Source: Ooceraea biroi (taxonomy: Eukaryota > Arthropoda > Insecta > Hymenoptera > Formicidae). From it: a stretch of 64,000 nt of DNA. How positions within the stretch are numbered: the first letter of the stretch is position 1; the number at the start of each line of letters is the position of its first letter. The notes under the pieces were generated by a model that saw only the letters and a program-made list of their open reading frames with translations, was not told where the DNA came from and did not search any database. Shown here in pieces: positions 60,101-64,000 of the stretch. The position numbers were made by a program, and so were the translations under genes. The stretch spans positions 14,260,001-14,324,000 of the forward strand of contig NC_039510.1 in NCBI RefSeq assembly GCF_003672135.1. The letters run 5' to 3'.

Positions 60101-62600
60101 TCTACTTCAAAATGTCAGTCTCACGTGGCGTAATAGGCATTCATAGATGTGTGGTGATAATATATTGATGAGCAAAAGTAATAATATAACAATGGCATGT
60201 CTGTTAATTTAAAACAAGTATTAATTATAACAATATTTCGATTCATGATACCGGTCCTTTATAGAATTTATCTACTGTATGCACCGTACAATACGCCGAA
60301 ATAACGTAACGTCAAATAAATTCTGCCCGGCTGACAAAAGCTTTTTCATTCGCTGGTATTATAATCGTGATTAAAATTAGAGGGACTGAAATTGCGGACT
60401 CGTGTATAATCAGTGAGCGAAAAACCAGTTTTTTCTACGGCACGTGACCGGCGGCAACAAGTATTGCACTCGCGGTACAAAGGCAAATGCAAAATTCAGT
60501 AAAAATGACAGCGGATATTAGAATATCAGAGATATTCTGATAAAGGTTCCACTGACGACGGATTTACTAATTATACGTAGCGCCTACGTCATGCATGTAG
60601 AATTATTACATATTGAGAATATTTCAAAGGGTGGACCGCGCCCATCGACTCCGTCGTTTCCTCCCACGGGAAATGAAGCTCGCGTGACAGGACGACGATT
60701 ACATCCTGCGCCCTGGAATATTAGTGACAAGTCGAACTTCCGGGGAGATGGAATCTTCATTAAATAATATAAATCTACGAACGTGTAAACCGTAATTTTA
60801 TAACATTACAGTTACATGTATAAGTATAAATAAATTAAATAATCTAAATTAATTTTGATTTGTAAAATGAAAAAGAGAAAACAAAGGGAGAAAATATCAT
60901 TCTGAACTTGTGCATAGTTTCTTCATTGTATCATGCACACTAATAATACTAATGTTAATACAAATAATACTAATGTTTCGTGTACATGATTCGAGCGTGA
61001 AAGAAATTCCAAAATGGAAGTTTTACAAGGCTTCCGGCTCTTAGCGTGTCGCGTTACGTCGGATTCGTGTCCCGCTCGTGCCTACTTTTAGCACCGTTTG
61101 AGGCAGATGGTCATCCTTAGTTTCCCTAATTAACGAGGATCACATGGAAGGTTTTCACGCGTTTAATGCTGTATTTAGCTTCCTTTGCCTTAATAGCTGG
61201 AATAGCTAAAATTAGATGAACCCCTAATTGATTGCGCATTAAATAGAAATCTGTTTCCAGATTTCAGTTGTACAGAAATTTTTGTTAAGCGGATAATACA
61301 AATCTGTAATTTTGATCAAACATTTAATTAATAATTAACCATATCGATAGTGCAAACTACTTTAAATTTACTTTTTTATTGCAAATATATATATATCATT
61401 TATGATGTAACAATAATAAAAGATAACACAAAAAGCTAAAAAGAGAAAAGAACAGCATCAAACAGAGTGTCTCCTCCTGTCAAGTGTCTTCTAAAGTGTT
61501 CGTCCAGCTGAGCCTTCTTTCCCATTCGATTCCGAAAAACTGCGTGCGCGTGTACGAGAATGCATAACAGATGCAGGGTGGAGGGAAAGGGAGCATAAAC
61601 AGGTCGGGCAACGATGGAACGCTTCATGTGACAGAAGTGGCGCGTGGACCAATGTACTAGACTGGTATCGCCTTCACATGTGCGTTGCCTGCCTCCTCTC
61701 TTTTCTTCCATCTTTTTCATGTTTCGAGAGCCTCGATTCTCCTCTCTTTTTCTTTTTCTCTTTGTCACAGTTGCTCAGATTTCTTTGTGAATTTAGAAGA
61801 CTGGTCCGCGTTTGCATATTTGTTCAATGAAAGAAACTTGTCAGAAAAATTGTATTTGTTTATTGATTAACACTGAAACGAAAATGCAAATAATATTTAG
61901 CTTTTAAACTTGTCGATGCTTCGTTACCGATTTCCGATTCTGAATATCCTATATTCTATTAGGCGATGTTATTTTATCGCATCATTTCCAATTTGAAACT
62001 TTTATGTTATGATTTTGAGTTTCAAAGTTGTTACTCGCGTACATTATATTTTTTTGGAATTATTGTTTACTTATACGTACTGCGTATTTGAATGAAAAAT
62101 TAAAAAAAATACCGTGGGATAGTTACATATTATATTGATCGAACGAGGAGAGGTAAATATATCTTTACATGAGTAAATTGAATTTTCTGTTACCATAAAA
62201 CTCAGCACTCGGCGCCGAGTCGCTCGCATTTGTCTGATACTGGTGATCACGTATTGTACTCGCAGCGGTCGTTTGTGTCTCGTAACTCGTACCACGTTTT
62301 GTGTATTTGTTCGGCACAAAGCAAACCCGCACATTTTTATTAGGAGCATCGGAAAGCAATCGATTATCCGTGCGCACACTTGCGTTTAACTTTTGTGGAG
62401 GCGCGTTGTGCGTTATGAATCAGCAATAAAATTATGGCCGCTAGAATTATCGAGTTAACAGTGAAAAAATTAATCGATCGCACCTGCTCTTTTTTTCTCA
62501 GAGGCAAATAAAATTCAGCGAAACAAATTTTTTAAACGCAGCTCTAACAATTTTATAAAACTTAATCCGTTTTGCACAAATAAAAATTTGCATTGATTGA
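60101..62600. other. Gene-free stretch
   Basis: AT-rich DNA with a short GC-rich interval at about 60630-60740. I see no exon, transposon or long repeat. It would be intron of the rhomboid-related gene if that gene extends past the window. Confidence 0.5.
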
Positions 62601-62603
62601 TTT

Positions 62604-62639
62604 TACTAATTTTACTTTTTCTTTTTTTTTCAGGTAAGC
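62604..62639 (+). promoter_or_regulatory. Candidate recursive splice (ratchet) site
   Basis: TACTAAT (62604-62610), a textbook branch point, is followed by a pyrimidine tract with a run of nine T and then CAG (62631-62633). GTAAGC (62634-62639) comes immediately after. An excellent acceptor fused to a donor is the ratchet-site layout used to remove very long insect introns in steps. It lies on the same strand as the rhomboid exon, 22.2 kb after its donor. Alternatively it is the acceptor of an ordinary exon starting GTAAGC. In one frame that gives KRRFWFPDEKISTRRQYL up to a weak donor near 62701, and in phase 0 it gives 18 codons before a stop. Neither peptide resembles rhomboid. Confidence 0.5.
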
Positions 62640-64000
62640 GTAGATTCTGGTTTCCTGACGAAAAGATTTCCACTCGTCGGCAGTATTTAAAAAAAGAAAC
62701 GTAAGCTTGTTACCGTAATTCGTCACTCTTGTATGTATACAACTTATCCTAGATATTCACGAATAGATGTTCGCTTTTCTTCTGCGAGAGTGTTGGCTTT
62801 CTAATCACGGATTGTAAATATTTTATTTAGCATCCTTGAAATATCAAATTCTAAAATCGAGAGTCAAAATCATCATCGTGCAAAGATTCGTGTCACCCAC
62901 GGAAACGCCAATCCGTTTCTGAACGTTCACCGGATTTCCTAATGAGGTCGCCTAAATTCGGCCGAAACGTTTGCCTAGTCGGTCCACGCCAGCTCGCGTG
63001 CACGCTCTAGACTGTCTACTGTCTGCCACAGCTGTTCCCGGCTGTGTTCCGGGTACCGTGTTTCGCGTTATGAATATATTCGACTTGTTCGAACGAGCGG
63101 GCGACGCGACGCCGACGAGGCGAGCACCTCTCTCGGCCACCTTCCTCCCTCTTTTGCTATCATTTATTCGGCAATTAATCAATTTCGAGAACGCCGCGAC
63201 TCGCCGCCGAAACGAAACAGCCGGGCCTCTGCGTGCGCTAATATCGAGGCGACGTAATTAATCATTTCGCAGCCGGAAGGCCCGCACGCAATCCCGCGCG
63301 ATCACTCGACATCGTCGCGGGAATTGTGCGCAATCTTGTATCAATTAGCTATCGACAGGCGTCGATTAAATCGCACGACCGGGTTAAAATCGGCGTCGAA
63401 CGACCGAGAGTATCAATACGCTTGATACTCTCGCGCTATTTCATTCTTGTACAGATTCGATTGTCATAATTTTTTGCATAATTTTTATAACGATGTTATT
63501 TAGCTTTTTGTAAATACGTATATCGTAGCATTCTGTATAATGTAAATTGTCGTAACGTTTTACCTCCGACGTTTAATACATAAAGCCGACCACAAGCTTG
63601 AAATTATGCTCATGATGTTCGCTGTCGCTTTGCGAAACGAGCGATTCCGAGGATTTTTAGATTCATTTCGCAGGGACATTTCCGACGTTGCTCGACGGCT
63701 GCGTAAAGCCCGCGACGTGCGTTTTCGAGCGCGGTGCGTTTTCGAGCGTAGAATTTCGAGAGATCGTACGCCGCGTAGAGGCCGATATAAACTATAGATA
63801 AGTGAGCCAGCGCGTCGCCTGCATAAAAGATTCAACATCCTCGAACATGCGAGGCGGCAACGCGAGACCTACGACGGCGCCTTTCCGTCGTGTGTACCCT
63901 CCTTCCCTTCTTTTTACCCTTCATGGAAAACGGTGCTGGCGTGCGTGAGGCGCTCCGATACGCGAGAGGGAGGAAGGGAAAGAAAGAGACGAGGAGTCTC
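62640..64000. other. Right end, no supported gene
   Basis: AT-rich to 62880, then CpG-rich DNA (about 62960-63420 and 63640-63980) ending in a GA-rich tract. Open frames are short and Arg/Ala-rich, without domains. One perfect 11-base hairpin lies at 63406-63432. Confidence 0.45.
63406..63432 (+). repeat. 11-bp perfect hairpin
   Basis: GAGAGTATCAA (63406-63416) and its complement (63422-63432) flank a five-base loop, TACGC. It resembles a rho-independent terminator stem, but there is no T run and this is eukaryotic DNA, so no role is assigned. Confidence 0.65.

Noticed and set aside
1..64000. CRISPR arrays, rRNA, tRNA genes, bacterial operons
   Set aside because: No regularly spaced repeat-spacer array, no rRNA signature, and no tRNA cloverleaf or convincing B-box was seen by eye. 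A tRNA or microRNA search program would be needed to exclude small RNA genes.

Overview
The window looks like insect nuclear DNA, most likely from an ant or another hymenopteran. This is inferred from four things: AT-rich stretches alternating with GC- and CpG-rich blocks, CT/GA microsatellites, very sparse coding sequence with introns of many kilobases, and the transposon types present (mariner, TTAA-flanked foldback elements, and a DUF4817-type transposase fragment). There are no bacterial operons, no rRNA, no CRISPR array, and no tRNA that I could recognise by eye. Most of the 64 kb is intron or intergenic DNA.

The only clear protein-coding exon is at 40324-40441 (+). It encodes the conserved YTCCPPP segment of a rhomboid-related membrane protein (RHBDL family), just before the first transmembrane helix, and ends at a GTGAGT donor. 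A candidate start exon lies 6.7 kb upstream at 33612-33625. It has an ATG, four codons and two bases before a strong donor, and its phase joins exactly to the conserved exon. If both are right, the gene runs left to right from about 33.6 kb past the right edge of the window. Its first intron is 33626-40323, and its second is longer than 23.5 kb. At 62604-62639 a branch point, a polypyrimidine tract and CAG|GTAAGC lie in the same orientation, which is the layout of a recursive-splicing (ratchet) site.

The first putative intron is full of mobile DNA. A TTAA-flanked foldback element (34417-35282) is built of short tandem units in both orientations. A nearly complete mariner (36407-37694) has a transposase broken by a nonsense codon and a frameshift. 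A second TTAA-flanked foldback element (39565-40258) has arms of about 290 bp and ends only 61 bp before the acceptor of the rhomboid exon. Further right, 59181-60100 holds rearranged fragments of another DNA transposon whose transposase starts lie head to head.

On the left, 8595-8874 (-) is a candidate first coding exon of an unrecognised membrane or secreted protein. It sits in a CpG-rich block and ends at a strong donor. The rest (1-8 kb, 9-33 kb, 41-59 kb) shows only simple repeats, small hairpins and chance open frames.
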